Shown here piece by piece: positions 36,062-45,447 of a stretch of 64,000 nucleotides of DNA (its first letter is position 1; the number at the start of each line of letters is the position of its first letter). Under the pieces are notes generated by a model. That model was not told the DNA's origin. It saw nothing but the letters and a program-made list of their open reading frames with translations, and searched no databases. The DNA comes from Erysipelotrichaceae bacterium. Lineage in GTDB: Bacteria > Bacillota_I > Bacilli_A > Erysipelotrichales > Erysipelotrichaceae. The stretch is from the NCBI GenBank assembly GCA_030525525.1, contig JAUNEN010000003.1, positions 33,234 through 97,233 of the forward strand, written 5' to 3'. The position numbers were made by a program, and so were the translations under genes.

Positions 36062-37066
36062 ATGAATGCTGAAACTGTAAAATACTCTGTTATCATTCCT
36101 GTTTATAATGTTGAGAAACAATTGCCGCGTACCATTGAATCCGTACTTGATCAGACCATAGAGAGCTTTGAACTGATACTTGTCAATGACGGTTCAAAAG
36201 ACAGCAGCGGATCAGTTTGCGATTTATATGCAGAAAAAGACAAGAGAGTTCATGTCATACATAAAGAAAACGGCGGGGTTTCTTCTGCAAGAAATGCAGG
36301 TATCGAAAATGCAATCGGTGAATATATTGTATTTATCGACAGCGATGATTATGTAAGCCCGGTTTTTGTGAAACAGTTTGAGGGAACCGATGCTGATCTG
36401 ATCATAGCCGGATATGTTCTGGAAACAGAAGATCAGGAAGTTCTGAAAAGAAGTGACTACGGCATTCATGAATATACAGTTTCTTCTGAGAACAATGATG
36501 TGATCAAAGCACATTACACAGACGGCTTTTATAACTATGCATGCACAAAAGCATTCAGAAGAGAAATTATTCGTTCCAATCATCTTCGTTTTTCACAGGA
36601 GATTACGATCGGTGAGGATACGCTGTTTGTTATGGATTTCCTTGTTCATGCCAAAAAGGTTACGGTGCGGGACACATGCGAATATCATTATGTCAGATAT
36701 AACCGGCAGACATTGACGCATCAGAAATTAAACTCTCAGCTGATCTGGCAGATTGAGAATACAAATAATCTTCTGTATGACAGCACAAAAGCATTATTCG
36801 GGAATGAAGCTGAAAGTATTACTGCGAAGAGAATCAGTAAGCTGTACAGGAACTTCATCTTTGAAATAACCGAAAACGAAGAAATTGACGCTGACTTCCT
36901 GAATGATCTGTTTCGGCAGCACTGGTTCAGAAAAGTGATTTCACAAAAGGATTTTATGCAGGATGAAGACTGGAAGTACCGTATGATCATCCGGTTGAAA
37001 TCAGCGAAGCTGTTTATGATGTATCTGAACATTCAGAAATGGAAAAAGAGATTCGGTAAGGGGTGA
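36062..37066 (+). CDS. GT2 glycosyltransferase
   Basis: A 334-residue GT-A enzyme: SVIIPVYNVEKQLPRTIESVLDQT, LVNDGSKDSS, NAGIENAIGEYIVFIDSDDY (DXD), and IGEDTLFVMDFL in the acceptor half. Start ATG 36062 lies 8 nt after AAGG; 36056 is possible. It opens the run leading into the Wzm/Wzt exporter and may act on the polymer that exporter carries. Confidence 0.86.
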   Translation: MNAETVKYSVIIPVYNVEKQLPRTIESVLDQTIESFELILVNDGSKDSSGSVCDLYAEKDKRVHVIHKENGGVSSARNAGIENAIGEYIVFIDSDDYVSPVFVKQFEGTDADLIIAGYVLETEDQEVLKRSDYGIHEYTVSSENNDVIKAHYTDGFYNYACTKAFRREIIRSNHLRFSQEITIGEDTLFVMDFLVHAKKVTVRDTCEYHYVRYNRQTLTHQKLNSQLIWQIENTNNLLYDSTKALFGNEAESITAKRISKLYRNFIFEITENEEIDADFLNDLFRQHWFRKVISQKDFMQDEDWKYRMIIRLKSAKLFMMYLNIQKWKKRFGKG

Positions 37067-37074
37067 TTTAATTT

Positions 37075-37929
37075 ATGACTGTACAATCTCCGAAATACCA
37101 TATCCATATATCATCCAGGCATCGGTTCTTTGATCTGAACCTGAAAGAAGTCTGGAAATACAGAGATCTGATCATGCTTTTCACAAAGCGTAATTTTGCG
37201 GTCAGATATAAGCAGACGATTCTCGGGCCTGCATGGCTTTTCATCAATCCGATTATTTCAAGCTTGATCTATACGTTTATTTTCGGAAAGATTGCAGGTA
37301 TCGGGACAAACGGTGTTCCGCAGCTGCTGTTTTATATGAGCGGCAATGCGATCTGGGCGTATTTTTCAAGCTGTGTTACCAGAAACGCACATACATTTAC
37401 TTCAAATGCCGCCGTATTCGGCAAAGTGTATTTTCCCAGATTGACTACGCCTATATCCAATATGCTTACTTCGGCAATTGAATTCGGTATACAGATGATC
37501 CTGGTAATTGTTTTTCTTCTGTATTACTTATATTTAGGAAGCGTGCATCCAAACTGGCTTGCATGTCTGCTGATTCCGGTTGTACTTCTGCATCTAGGAG
37601 TCATGGGACTCGGACTCGGCATCATCATTTCCAGTATGACGACCAAGTACCGTGACTTATCGATTTTAGTCGGCTTCGGTGTGCAGCTGTGGATGTATAT
37701 CACCCCGGTTGTTTACCCGCTTTCGCAGGCAGGGGATACAATCTATAAGTCATTATTGCTTGTCAATCCGGTTACGGCTCCTGTGGAAGTATTCAGATAT
37801 GCACTTCTCGGACAGGGAGAGATCGTCATACCTGCATTGATCTGGTCCTGGGTATTTACATTGGTGATGGCAGTATTCGGAATCATGATTTTCAACAAAG
37901 TTGAAAGAACATTTATGGATACGGTATGA
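37075..37929 (+). CDS. wzm: ABC-2 polysaccharide export permease (Wzm/TagG-like)
   Basis: A 284-residue ABC-2 permease. An amphipathic N terminus with KYRDLIMLFTKRNFAVRYKQT precedes six membrane helices, with LGPAWLFINP and a C-terminal YALLGQGE region characteristic of TagG/Wzm. It pairs with the ATPase encoded 10 nt downstream to move a finished undecaprenyl-linked polymer across the membrane. TagG, exporter of wall teichoic acid, is an equally good name given the TagF/TagD genes downstream. Confidence 0.9.
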   Translation: MTVQSPKYHIHISSRHRFFDLNLKEVWKYRDLIMLFTKRNFAVRYKQTILGPAWLFINPIISSLIYTFIFGKIAGIGTNGVPQLLFYMSGNAIWAYFSSCVTRNAHTFTSNAAVFGKVYFPRLTTPISNMLTSAIEFGIQMILVIVFLLYYLYLGSVHPNWLACLLIPVVLLHLGVMGLGLGIIISSMTTKYRDLSILVGFGVQLWMYITPVVYPLSQAGDTIYKSLLLVNPVTAPVEVFRYALLGQGEIVIPALIWSWVFTLVMAVFGIMIFNKVERTFMDTV

Positions 37930-37939
37930 GGCAGGCATT

Positions 37940-39226
37940 ATGGAACAGATAAAAGAAAACCGGCCTGTTGCGATACAGCTGTCCGGTATCAAAAAGAGAT
38001 ACAGACTCGGCCAGATCGGAGGGGGAACTCTTCAGGCAGATCTGGAAAGCTGGTGGGCGCGTAAGCGCGGAAAAGAAGATCCCAATACAAAGATTGGCCA
38101 AAAGGAAAGACTGGTCGGCCAGTCTTTTATGGCGTTAAACGGAATTGATCTCACAATCTATCAGGGAGAAGCACTCGGCATTATCGGCAGTAACGGAGCC
38201 GGCAAATCAACCTTACTGAAACTGTTGAGCCGTGTCACTGCGCCGACGGAAGGAGATATTGATTTGTATGGACGTGTGGCATCCATGCTGGAAGTCGGCA
38301 CCGGTTTTAACCGTGAAATGACCGGCCGTGAGAATGTTTATATGAATGGTGCGATTCTTGGTATGACTAAAGTTGAGATTGATGCCAAGATGGAAGATAT
38401 CATTGATTTCTCTGAAGTCAGAGAGTTCATTGATACTCCCGTAAAAAGATATTCATCCGGTATGTATGTCAAGCTTGCTTTCTCGGTAGCAGCGCATCTG
38501 GATTCAGAGATCATGATCATGGATGAAGTTCTGGCAGTCGGTGATGTTGCTTTTCAGAAAAAATGTCTGGATAAAATGAGAGAAGCGGCTAAAAAAGAAG
38601 GCAGAACTGTTCTTTATGTTTCTCACAATATGAATACAATCCGTCAGCTTTGCGACAGATGCATTGTATTGGATAAAGGACAGATCATTTTTGACGGTGA
38701 TGTTGAGAATGCGATTGAGACCTATCTTGGTGTTAACAATACATCAAATGCAGTTGTGGATTTGAAAAATGCTGCGCGTGAAGGGAATGTAAAAAACAGC
38801 CCTGCCAAAATGACGTCTTTATCGGTTGATACTGAGAACAGTGCATTTGAAACAGGAAGCAAGTTAGAAGCAGATTTATTTGTAAAAAGCGATCAGGCAT
38901 ATCATGACGTAATTCTGAAAGTTTTTTTCAGACATGATGAACAGGCAATTACAACCATGGAATCAAAGCCCGTCATTCATCTGATCAACGGCGAAAACAA
39001 GATTCATATGACACTGGATCTGGATAGACTGGCTCCTGCACGATACACATTAAAACTTGTCCTGTGCCTGAGAAATGAGATGGGCGGTGTGCAGTATTTG
39101 GATGTTATTAATGACAGTTATCTGTTTGACATTATTGAATCCGAAAACTTCCAGAGCAATCAGAAGTGGAGTCTGAAATACAACGGATTTTTAATCGGAA
39201 AGCCGATTGATATACAGCAGGGGTAA
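37940..39226 (+). CDS. wzt: ABC exporter ATPase with C-terminal carbohydrate-binding-type domain (Wzt/TagH-like)
   Basis: A 428-residue ATPase. Walker A GSNGAGKST follows EALGIIG; FNREMTGRENVYMNG and the signature VKRYSSGMYVKLAFSVA are typical of Wzt/TagH, followed by Walker B MIMDEVLAVGD and SHNMNTIRQLC. The last ~150 residues form a separate beta-rich domain like Wzt C-terminal domains, which recognise the polymer's end in some systems; that would couple export to a capped chain. Start ATG 37940 has GAGG 8 nt upstream; the longer frame from 37901 overlaps the permease. Confidence 0.9.
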   Translation: MEQIKENRPVAIQLSGIKKRYRLGQIGGGTLQADLESWWARKRGKEDPNTKIGQKERLVGQSFMALNGIDLTIYQGEALGIIGSNGAGKSTLLKLLSRVTAPTEGDIDLYGRVASMLEVGTGFNREMTGRENVYMNGAILGMTKVEIDAKMEDIIDFSEVREFIDTPVKRYSSGMYVKLAFSVAAHLDSEIMIMDEVLAVGDVAFQKKCLDKMREAAKKEGRTVLYVSHNMNTIRQLCDRCIVLDKGQIIFDGDVENAIETYLGVNNTSNAVVDLKNAAREGNVKNSPAKMTSLSVDTENSAFETGSKLEADLFVKSDQAYHDVILKVFFRHDEQAITTMESKPVIHLINGENKIHMTLDLDRLAPARYTLKLVLCLRNEMGGVQYLDVINDSYLFDIIESENFQSNQKWSLKYNGFLIGKPIDIQQG

Positions 39227-39231
39227 GGCTC

Positions 39232-40422
39232 ATGATAAAAATCAGCTTTTTGGGCGATATCATGCTTGACTATGAGATGGTCAGGTTTTATTCGGAGTCG
39301 TCAGTGAATTTAGATAAAGAATGCTATTCACAGATGCTGAATCATTTGCGGCCTTTGTTATCTTCTTCAAATTATGTAATCGGAAATCTGGAAACTCCTA
39401 TCTCATATGACAACAGTAATTTGACATACAGAAAATTCGAATTCAATACATCTGTTCAGTTTGCCGAAGCTGTCAAAGAAGCCGGAGTTCAAATGGTAAC
39501 GACAGCGAACAATCATTGCATGGACCGTGGTGTTGAAGGATTGAAATCAACCGTCCGCGGGTTAAATGATGTCGGCTTATCTCAGTGCGGGATCCATATT
39601 GATGAGAAAAACAGATACAGAATCATTGATATTGATGGTTTCAAAATCGGTGTTCTTGCATATACTTATGGAACGAACGCTTTTTCGAATCACCAATATC
39701 TTTCAATACGTCGAAAAACATTTAATTATGTGAATCTTTTACAGGAACAGGAAGGTGCTGTAAAAAGAGTTTTTGCGTCACTGTTAAGAGGGTTTCTGTT
39801 AAGACCGCTCGGTTTACTTGAAAGACTGGTTTTTCCTGAGAATGTAAATCTGAAGGCTCATGAAAAGAGAACAATTGATTTATATCGAAAATGGCTGATC
39901 CGCAAAGATTTCAGGGAGCTGAAAAAGGAAAATGTCGATTATACAGTTGCGTGTGTACATGTTGGCGGGCAGTACCGTAAAAGCCCGTCTGAATATACAA
40001 AACATACTGCAGACTGGTTTATAGACAGAGGTACAGATCTTGCGGTATGCAATCATGAACATGTAATTCATGATCATAGATTTACCGATTTGAATAAACT
40101 TGCCGTCTACTCACTGGGAAATTGCCTCGGCAGCTCCGGCGTGACATGCGGACCTTATGGCAGAAGATCCGAATACTCTATCGCATTGCATGTATACATC
40201 AATGAATCTGATAAGAGAATAGAAAAGTTTACATTCTCTGTTTTAAAAACTATCCTGTCAGAGCGGAATATTTACGAAACATGGCCTGTTTTTGATTTGC
40301 TTCGAAATGAAGCATTAACAGCTGATATTGAGCAATTAAAAGACGAATCACTGCAGGCGGCATCAGATTTTTCTGGAAAGCAATATTTTGAAGTGCAGGA
40401 AGAATTTGAACTGGCTGCTTGA
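39232..40422 (+). CDS. CapA-family (PGA_cap) metallophosphatase-like protein
   Basis: A 396-residue protein with the CapA landmarks in order: SFLGDIMLDYEM, VIGNLETPI, VTTANNHCMDRGVEGL, ACVHVGGQY, CNHEHVIHDH and YSLGN. CapA is needed for poly-gamma-glutamate capsule assembly and the fold is calcineurin-like. No signal peptide is present, and an inserted ~60-residue basic segment lies in the middle. Its place before two PP-loop enzymes, an opine-type dehydrogenase and an ATP-grasp protein suggests a role in attaching or trimming amino-acid-type groups. Confidence 0.8.
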   Translation: MIKISFLGDIMLDYEMVRFYSESSVNLDKECYSQMLNHLRPLLSSSNYVIGNLETPISYDNSNLTYRKFEFNTSVQFAEAVKEAGVQMVTTANNHCMDRGVEGLKSTVRGLNDVGLSQCGIHIDEKNRYRIIDIDGFKIGVLAYTYGTNAFSNHQYLSIRRKTFNYVNLLQEQEGAVKRVFASLLRGFLLRPLGLLERLVFPENVNLKAHEKRTIDLYRKWLIRKDFRELKKENVDYTVACVHVGGQYRKSPSEYTKHTADWFIDRGTDLAVCNHEHVIHDHRFTDLNKLAVYSLGNCLGSSGVTCGPYGRRSEYSIALHVYINESDKRIEKFTFSVLKTILSERNIYETWPVFDLLRNEALTADIEQLKDESLQAASDFSGKQYFEVQEEFELAA

Positions 40423-40448
40423 TACATGGATTCATAAATGAGGGCAAT

Positions 40449-41735
40449 ATGGAAAGAATTAAACTGAATTCAATAGAAAAACTGCAGAATGAGCTCACCT
40501 ACTCCTTTGAGGTAAGTGAAGGACTGAAGAAATACTTCACCGGAAAGCCGTTTGTCATTAAATATCCTGAATGTATTGAGAATGTTCCGGATTCCGTATT
40601 ATCGATTCCTTTTGTTGTGAATGTGCTGCCAATCATCTGGCTTACTCACAGTGAACTGCAGCTGAATGAATTGGATCAGGACTTTTTTGATGCAATTCCA
40701 GAGATTCAGGAAGGCTATCAGACAATGTATCCGGAATCCGAATTCAAAGGTGAGATCACAGTCGGTAAGGTTGTTGCAAATTCCCGGAACAGCCGGACTG
40801 CAAAGTCTGCCATATTGTTTTCAGGCGGTTTGGATGCAGTGACAACGATGCTGCGGCATCTTGAAGAATCTCCGTTATTAGTATCCATCTGGGGAGCGGA
40901 TATTGAATATGACAATGAGGACGGATGGAAGACAGCTGGCAAAAGCATGAAAGAAGCTGCTGATCTGTTCGGACTGGACATTGTCACAGTCAGAAGTGCA
41001 TTCCGGCAATTTGATTCAGAGCTGCATCTTGACATCGATTTTTACACTCAGCTGAAAAGAGGCTGGTGGTATGGTGTAAAACATGGGATCGGCATAATCG
41101 GTCATGTTGCGCCGCTGGCATGGTTAAGAGGATTATCCACAGTTTATATTGCTTCGTCAAACAATGTCCGGGACGGTGTTGTCCGATGCGCATCTGATCC
41201 GAAAATTGACAACCATGTTGCATACTGTGGCTGCAAAGTTATTCATGACAATTTTGAAAGCACACGGCAGGATAAGACAAAGTATCTGATTCAATACCGG
41301 AAAGATCACAATCTGGATCATATTCCGCTTCATGTCTGCTGGGAGTCCCCGACAGGCGAAAACTGTTCTCATTGCGAGAAATGCTATCGGACGATGGTCG
41401 GTTTCTGGATTGAAGGCGAAGATCCCGTGCATTATGGATTCAAATACGACCGTTCTGTATTTAAAGATATCTATAAAAAGCTTGCCCTGAACCAGAAGAA
41501 ATTTTCTGCACCGAAAGAATGGACTTATATGAAAGAAGCTCTGAACAGCAACTGGGATCATTTATCAGACAAAAAATATCGGAATGGTCTAAAGTGGATG
41601 AGAACTTATAACTTTTTTGACGTAAACAGCAATAGCTGCAAGCGAAAGAATGATAGACTTATAAGTATTAAAACCCGCCTGATCAACGGCTTGCCCGGTT
41701 TATATAAGGGGTATAAAAAATTGCGGGGAAAATAG
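40449..41735 (+). CDS. PP-loop ATP-pyrophosphatase-like enzyme (QueC/Asn-synthase fold)
   Basis: A 428-residue protein with a PP-loop, ILFSGGLDAVTTML, at residues 125-129 for SGGLD, and a downstream Cys cluster, CWESPTGENCSHCEKCYRT, which probably binds zinc as in QueC. The family adenylates a carbonyl and lets an amine or ammonia replace AMP, making amides, nitriles or thio groups. Residues 1-115 form an extra N-terminal domain. No queuosine genes are nearby. In this setting it may activate a carboxylate on a sugar acid or amino acid. A divergent second PP-loop protein lies at 43997. The ATG at 40449 follows GAGGG. Confidence 0.75.
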   Translation: MERIKLNSIEKLQNELTYSFEVSEGLKKYFTGKPFVIKYPECIENVPDSVLSIPFVVNVLPIIWLTHSELQLNELDQDFFDAIPEIQEGYQTMYPESEFKGEITVGKVVANSRNSRTAKSAILFSGGLDAVTTMLRHLEESPLLVSIWGADIEYDNEDGWKTAGKSMKEAADLFGLDIVTVRSAFRQFDSELHLDIDFYTQLKRGWWYGVKHGIGIIGHVAPLAWLRGLSTVYIASSNNVRDGVVRCASDPKIDNHVAYCGCKVIHDNFESTRQDKTKYLIQYRKDHNLDHIPLHVCWESPTGENCSHCEKCYRTMVGFWIEGEDPVHYGFKYDRSVFKDIYKKLALNQKKFSAPKEWTYMKEALNSNWDHLSDKKYRNGLKWMRTYNFFDVNSNSCKRKNDRLISIKTRLINGLPGLYKGYKKLRGK

Positions 41736-41744
41736 GAGGATGAA

Positions 41745-42824
41745 ATGAAAATTGCAGTGCTTGGCGCCGGAAATGCCGGCTGTGCGATAGCAGCAGACTT
41801 AACAATTAACGGACATGAAGTAACGTTAATCAAAACATCCCACTCATTGCATGATGATAATTTTGAGTATCTGAAACAGAATGACGGCAAAATGACACTG
41901 AATGAATTCGGCGAGATCAAGTCAGCCAATATCAGTAAAGTGACCCGTGAAATTCAGGATATTCAAGGCAAAGAAATGATCATCATATTGATTCAAACCA
42001 ATTATCATGAGCAGTTGATTCAGCGGATCGCACCGTATCTGGAAGACGGTCAGATCGTGTTGATCAATCCCGGTTATTTATCAACTGCTTATGTATTAAA
42101 ACATTGTGCTGATAAGAATATTACGGTTGTTGAGGCAGAAAGCTCATTTATTGACGGCAGAATCATGAAACCCGGTTATTTCAGAGTGGGATTCAGAAAT
42201 GTCAGAAATCCTGTCGGTATTTACCCGGCATCGAAAAAAGCAGAAACAATCGTGAAACTGGACCAGTTGAACGAACGTCTGGTATATCTGGATTCTGTTG
42301 TTGAGGCTGCAATCCATAATCCCAATCTGATTGTCCATACAGTCGGATCAGTGATGAGCATTCCGCGTGTTGAGAAGGCAAAAGATGAATTCTGCGTTTA
42401 TCATGAAGCATACACACGTGAGAATCCTGCTACATGGAGAGTTCTGGAAGCACTGGATGCCGAGAAGATGGATATTCTTGAAAAACTCGGCCTTAAGCGA
42501 TTCAGCTATGTAGAAGCATGCAAGTATCGTAATTCACTGGACGACAGCATGGATGCAAAGGAAGTATTCCTGAATTATGCAGAAATGGATACACGTGCCA
42601 AGGGACCGACAGCAGTTGAATCCAGATATATCTCCGAAGATGTTCCGCAGGGGCTTGTTATGCTGGAGTCTTTGGGAAAAGCCCTGAATGTAGCAACACC
42701 GATTGCAACAGCTCTGATTGAGATTGCAAGTGCTGCATTAGGCAGAGATTTACGTCTTGAAGGCAGAACAGTCGATAAGCTTGGTGCAGATGTCATAAAG
42801 CAGATTCTGAATGACAGACTGTAA
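41745..42824 (+). CDS. opine (octopine/nopaline)-type NAD(P)-dependent dehydrogenase
   Basis: A 359-residue protein with VLGAGNAGCAIAADLTINGHEV at the N terminus (Rossmann) and the C-terminal opine-dehydrogenase domain: AAIHNPNLIVHTVGSVMSI, PATWRVLEALDAEKMDILEKLGL, and SRYISEDVPQGLVMLESLG with the family's R-Y-x-x-E-D-x-P motif. These enzymes reductively join the amine of one amino acid to a 2-oxo acid such as pyruvate, giving an N-carboxyalkyl amino acid. No metallophore synthase is nearby. In a polysaccharide locus the product could be a carboxyethyl amino acid used as a decoration, as known chemically from some O-antigens. Confidence 0.8.
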   Translation: MKIAVLGAGNAGCAIAADLTINGHEVTLIKTSHSLHDDNFEYLKQNDGKMTLNEFGEIKSANISKVTREIQDIQGKEMIIILIQTNYHEQLIQRIAPYLEDGQIVLINPGYLSTAYVLKHCADKNITVVEAESSFIDGRIMKPGYFRVGFRNVRNPVGIYPASKKAETIVKLDQLNERLVYLDSVVEAAIHNPNLIVHTVGSVMSIPRVEKAKDEFCVYHEAYTRENPATWRVLEALDAEKMDILEKLGLKRFSYVEACKYRNSLDDSMDAKEVFLNYAEMDTRAKGPTAVESRYISEDVPQGLVMLESLGKALNVATPIATALIEIASAALGRDLRLEGRTVDKLGADVIKQILNDRL

Positions 42825-42858
42825 AATGCATCGATGCAGATTAGATCAGATTGTCATT

Positions 42859-43827
42859 ATGTCTAAAATCATTCGTTATGGAAAAAAGGCACTGAAAAAA
42901 CTGCTGCATCCGGGCGGTTCAAAGAATGCAGCAGTGAATGCTGCACCGGTAGTAACCCGGGATCAGTGGCCTCTGGAAGAGCGGATCGAAGGAGCTATGT
43001 CTCTGTTTGAACAGAAACAGGGATATCGTTTTGATATTGATCATCCTGTGCTCTTTACAGAAAAAGTGATCTGGTACAAGCTGTTCTACGATCGCAAAGA
43101 TCTCATCAGACTTGTCGATAAGTATTTATTTAAAGACTACATTGCAGAGCATCTTGGAGAAGGATACACAATTCCTCTGCTCGGTGTATGGGACAATATT
43201 GATTCTCTGGAAAAGGACTGGGACAGTCTTCCGGAAGAGTTCTGTCTGAAAAGTACACTGCAGAGTGACGGATACTTTATCAAGATGGTTCACGAAAAAT
43301 CCAGAATTAATTTTTCCGATGTTAAAGCTGAGTTTGTCAAATGGCTCAGACCGGAAAAAACTCTGATCAATTCATTTTGCCGGGCATATTACGGTGCAGT
43401 ACCGAGAATTATCGCTGAAGAGTATAAAACTGAAATCAACGATCAGTTATATGACTATAAGGTTTTCTGCTTCAACGGTGAACCTGCATATGTCTATGTC
43501 GCAACAGATCACTTCCCGGGACAGCTGTCCCATATCTCTTTCTACGATTTGAATTGGAACAGAATGGATGTGCAGTATGGCAGCCACCCTAATTGCGATG
43601 TTGAAAAACCGGCTGATTTTGATGAAATGATCAGAATTGCCAAACAGCTTTCTGCCGACTTCCCTTTCATCCGTGTTGATTTCTTCGATACACAGGAAAA
43701 ACTGTATGTTGCAGAACTCACACTGTATCCGGGAGGCGGTCAGACACCGATTCATCCGGAATCATTCAATAAAGAACTGGGGGACAGATTTGTACTTCCG
43801 GAAATAACAGACCGAAGCAGTCTCTGA
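42859..43827 (+). CDS. TupA-like ATP-grasp protein
   Basis: About 322 residues. WYKLFYDRKDLIRLVDKYLFKDYIA is followed by YTIPLLGVWDNIDSL, FCLKSTLQSDG, IIAEEYKTE, DYKVFCFNGEP and FIRVDFFDTQEKLYVAELTLYPGGG; these are the markers of the TupA-like ATP-grasp family, named for a teichuronopeptide gene of an alkaliphilic Bacillus. ATP-grasp enzymes form amide or peptide bonds through acyl phosphates. It likely joins an amino acid to a uronic acid or to another amino acid. Start choice is uncertain: ATGs at 42811, 42826 and 42859 are in frame, none with a strong ribosome binding site. Confidence 0.8.
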   Translation: MSKIIRYGKKALKKLLHPGGSKNAAVNAAPVVTRDQWPLEERIEGAMSLFEQKQGYRFDIDHPVLFTEKVIWYKLFYDRKDLIRLVDKYLFKDYIAEHLGEGYTIPLLGVWDNIDSLEKDWDSLPEEFCLKSTLQSDGYFIKMVHEKSRINFSDVKAEFVKWLRPEKTLINSFCRAYYGAVPRIIAEEYKTEINDQLYDYKVFCFNGEPAYVYVATDHFPGQLSHISFYDLNWNRMDVQYGSHPNCDVEKPADFDEMIRIAKQLSADFPFIRVDFFDTQEKLYVAELTLYPGGGQTPIHPESFNKELGDRFVLPEITDRSSL

Positions 43828-43844
43828 CCGTTCGATTCGAACGG
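43828..43844 (+). other. hairpin directly after ATP-grasp gene
   Basis: CCGTTCG and CGAACGG pair perfectly around ATT immediately after the stop codon at 43827. No U-tract follows on the plus strand, so it is not a normal terminator; it may stabilise the 3' end or modulate read-through to the second PP-loop gene. Confidence 0.35.
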
Positions 43845-43996
43845 AAAACAGAATGCTGTTTATTCAACCTGAGAATTGCCTGATTCCAAGATCGGGCAGT
43901 TCTCCGCCGTTTCCGTAACAGTTCCATGTGAAAAAGAAAGGGTATGATGCAGTTCTTTTCGGAATGCAATGTCTGAATTTGCATCGGGTGACGAGT

Positions 43997-45343
43997 ATGA
44001 TCAATATAGGCAGACCGTATATTATCGACAAAAATGATTGCTCGGTTTTATTTGCACCGGTATCTGTTTCAAAAGATACAGCGGAAAAGTATAAAAATCT
44101 GAAGGATGAACTTCCTGATAAGAGTGTATATTGGCGTGTCAATGAAGATTATCCGCCTGCTGCATGGCAGTCAGAAAACTCCGGACTGTGGTTTGAAGTG
44201 CCGAAGGAATACGGCAGCTATCTTTGCAGTGACCGCAGTGATGCCTTTTTAGTCGCAATGTTTTGGTATGCTTTCATGACGGGCTCAGATATCAGTTGCG
44301 AAGCTCCGGTGTCGGAGAATGTGGTATTCCAGATCAATCATTATCTTCAGGAAGCGCTGCTTAAAGATCAGTCACGCCGTATTCATATTGAATGCGAGAC
44401 AACAGATGTTCCGTATCCGAGCTTCGGAGCTGTCGGGACAGGAATGTCCTGCGGTGTTGATTCCATCTATACAGCATGGAAATACACGCAGGAAACGATT
44501 CCGGTGAATTTTAGGTTATCTGCATTGACTTATTTTTATCATGGATCGATTTTCCATCCGGATATGAGGCAGAAGAAAACTTATACGATTAAAGAGTTTT
44601 ACGCGAAAACTGAAGAAATGGCACTGATCAAACGTGATAATGCTCAGAAGGTTGCGGATGAGATGGGCCTTCCTTTGATCTATGTCAAGACAAATCTGGA
44701 TTCGGATTATTACCGCGGTGCATTCGGCTACACTGCAGTTTACAGAAACTGTGCATGTGTCCTGGCACTTCAGGGATATTTCTCAAAGTATTATTTGTCT
44801 TCTGCAGGATGGCCGGACTTTTTTGAACTGAATCCTGCGGCAGGCTCCGAACATTATGAAACGCTGCTTGCAGGTGTTTTTTCAACAGAAGGATTGAAAT
44901 TCCTGATTTCGGATTATGTTACCAGATTCCAGAAAACAGAGTCTATTTCGGATTATCCGATTGCTCAGAATCATTTGGATGTCTGCTATAACTTCAATAA
45001 CTGCGGTGAATGTACAAAGTGCCGCAGAACATTGCTGACATTGGATATTCTGGGAAAGACAGATGAATTCGGCCGGGTATTCTCAATTGAAAAATGGAAA
45101 AATGACAGAGTCCGTGCATATGCATGGATGCTGGAACAGAAGGACGGCAATATCACAAAGAACAATCACGCGATTTATGCCAAAGATATATATGCAAAGG
45201 CAGTGGAAATGAATGCGATCCCTGCTGAGGCTGTCAGTATTTATGAACAGAAAAAGGCAGCTCGAAGCACCACTGAAAGAAAAACACTCAGACGCTATTT
45301 GAAAAAGGCTGTCAATATTTGCAGAAAGGCTGTCAAAAGGTAA
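43997..45343 (+). CDS. second PP-loop-type enzyme with Cys cluster
   Basis: At least 448 residues. The PP-loop reads GTGMSCGVDSIYTAW, with Cys where SGG-x-DS usually has the second Gly. A C-terminal CYNFNNCGECTKCRRT cluster parallels that of the gene at 40449. TNLDSDYYRG and YYLSSAGW follow the ATP-pyrophosphatase pattern. Related by fold to 40449 but strongly diverged, so a second substrate or a heteromeric partner is possible. Start uncertain: ATG 43997 follows GGGTG; a GTG at 43928 would add 23 residues. Confidence 0.68.
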   Translation: MINIGRPYIIDKNDCSVLFAPVSVSKDTAEKYKNLKDELPDKSVYWRVNEDYPPAAWQSENSGLWFEVPKEYGSYLCSDRSDAFLVAMFWYAFMTGSDISCEAPVSENVVFQINHYLQEALLKDQSRRIHIECETTDVPYPSFGAVGTGMSCGVDSIYTAWKYTQETIPVNFRLSALTYFYHGSIFHPDMRQKKTYTIKEFYAKTEEMALIKRDNAQKVADEMGLPLIYVKTNLDSDYYRGAFGYTAVYRNCACVLALQGYFSKYYLSSAGWPDFFELNPAAGSEHYETLLAGVFSTEGLKFLISDYVTRFQKTESISDYPIAQNHLDVCYNFNNCGECTKCRRTLLTLDILGKTDEFGRVFSIEKWKNDRVRAYAWMLEQKDGNITKNNHAIYAKDIYAKAVEMNAIPAEAVSIYEQKKAARSTTERKTLRRYLKKAVNICRKAVKR

Positions 45344-45447
45344 AAACCGGAATACTTAAAACAATCCGGCACTCTGCTCACAATCGGAACAACATGGTCA
45401 GATTGGCTTTTGTCCGGAAAGACGGCTGACCTCAAACGGAGATAAGT

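Noticed and set aside
43828..43844. Hairpin as rho-independent terminator
   Set aside because: It is a perfect 7-bp stem but is followed by AAAACA on the plus strand and by no U-tract on the minus strand.
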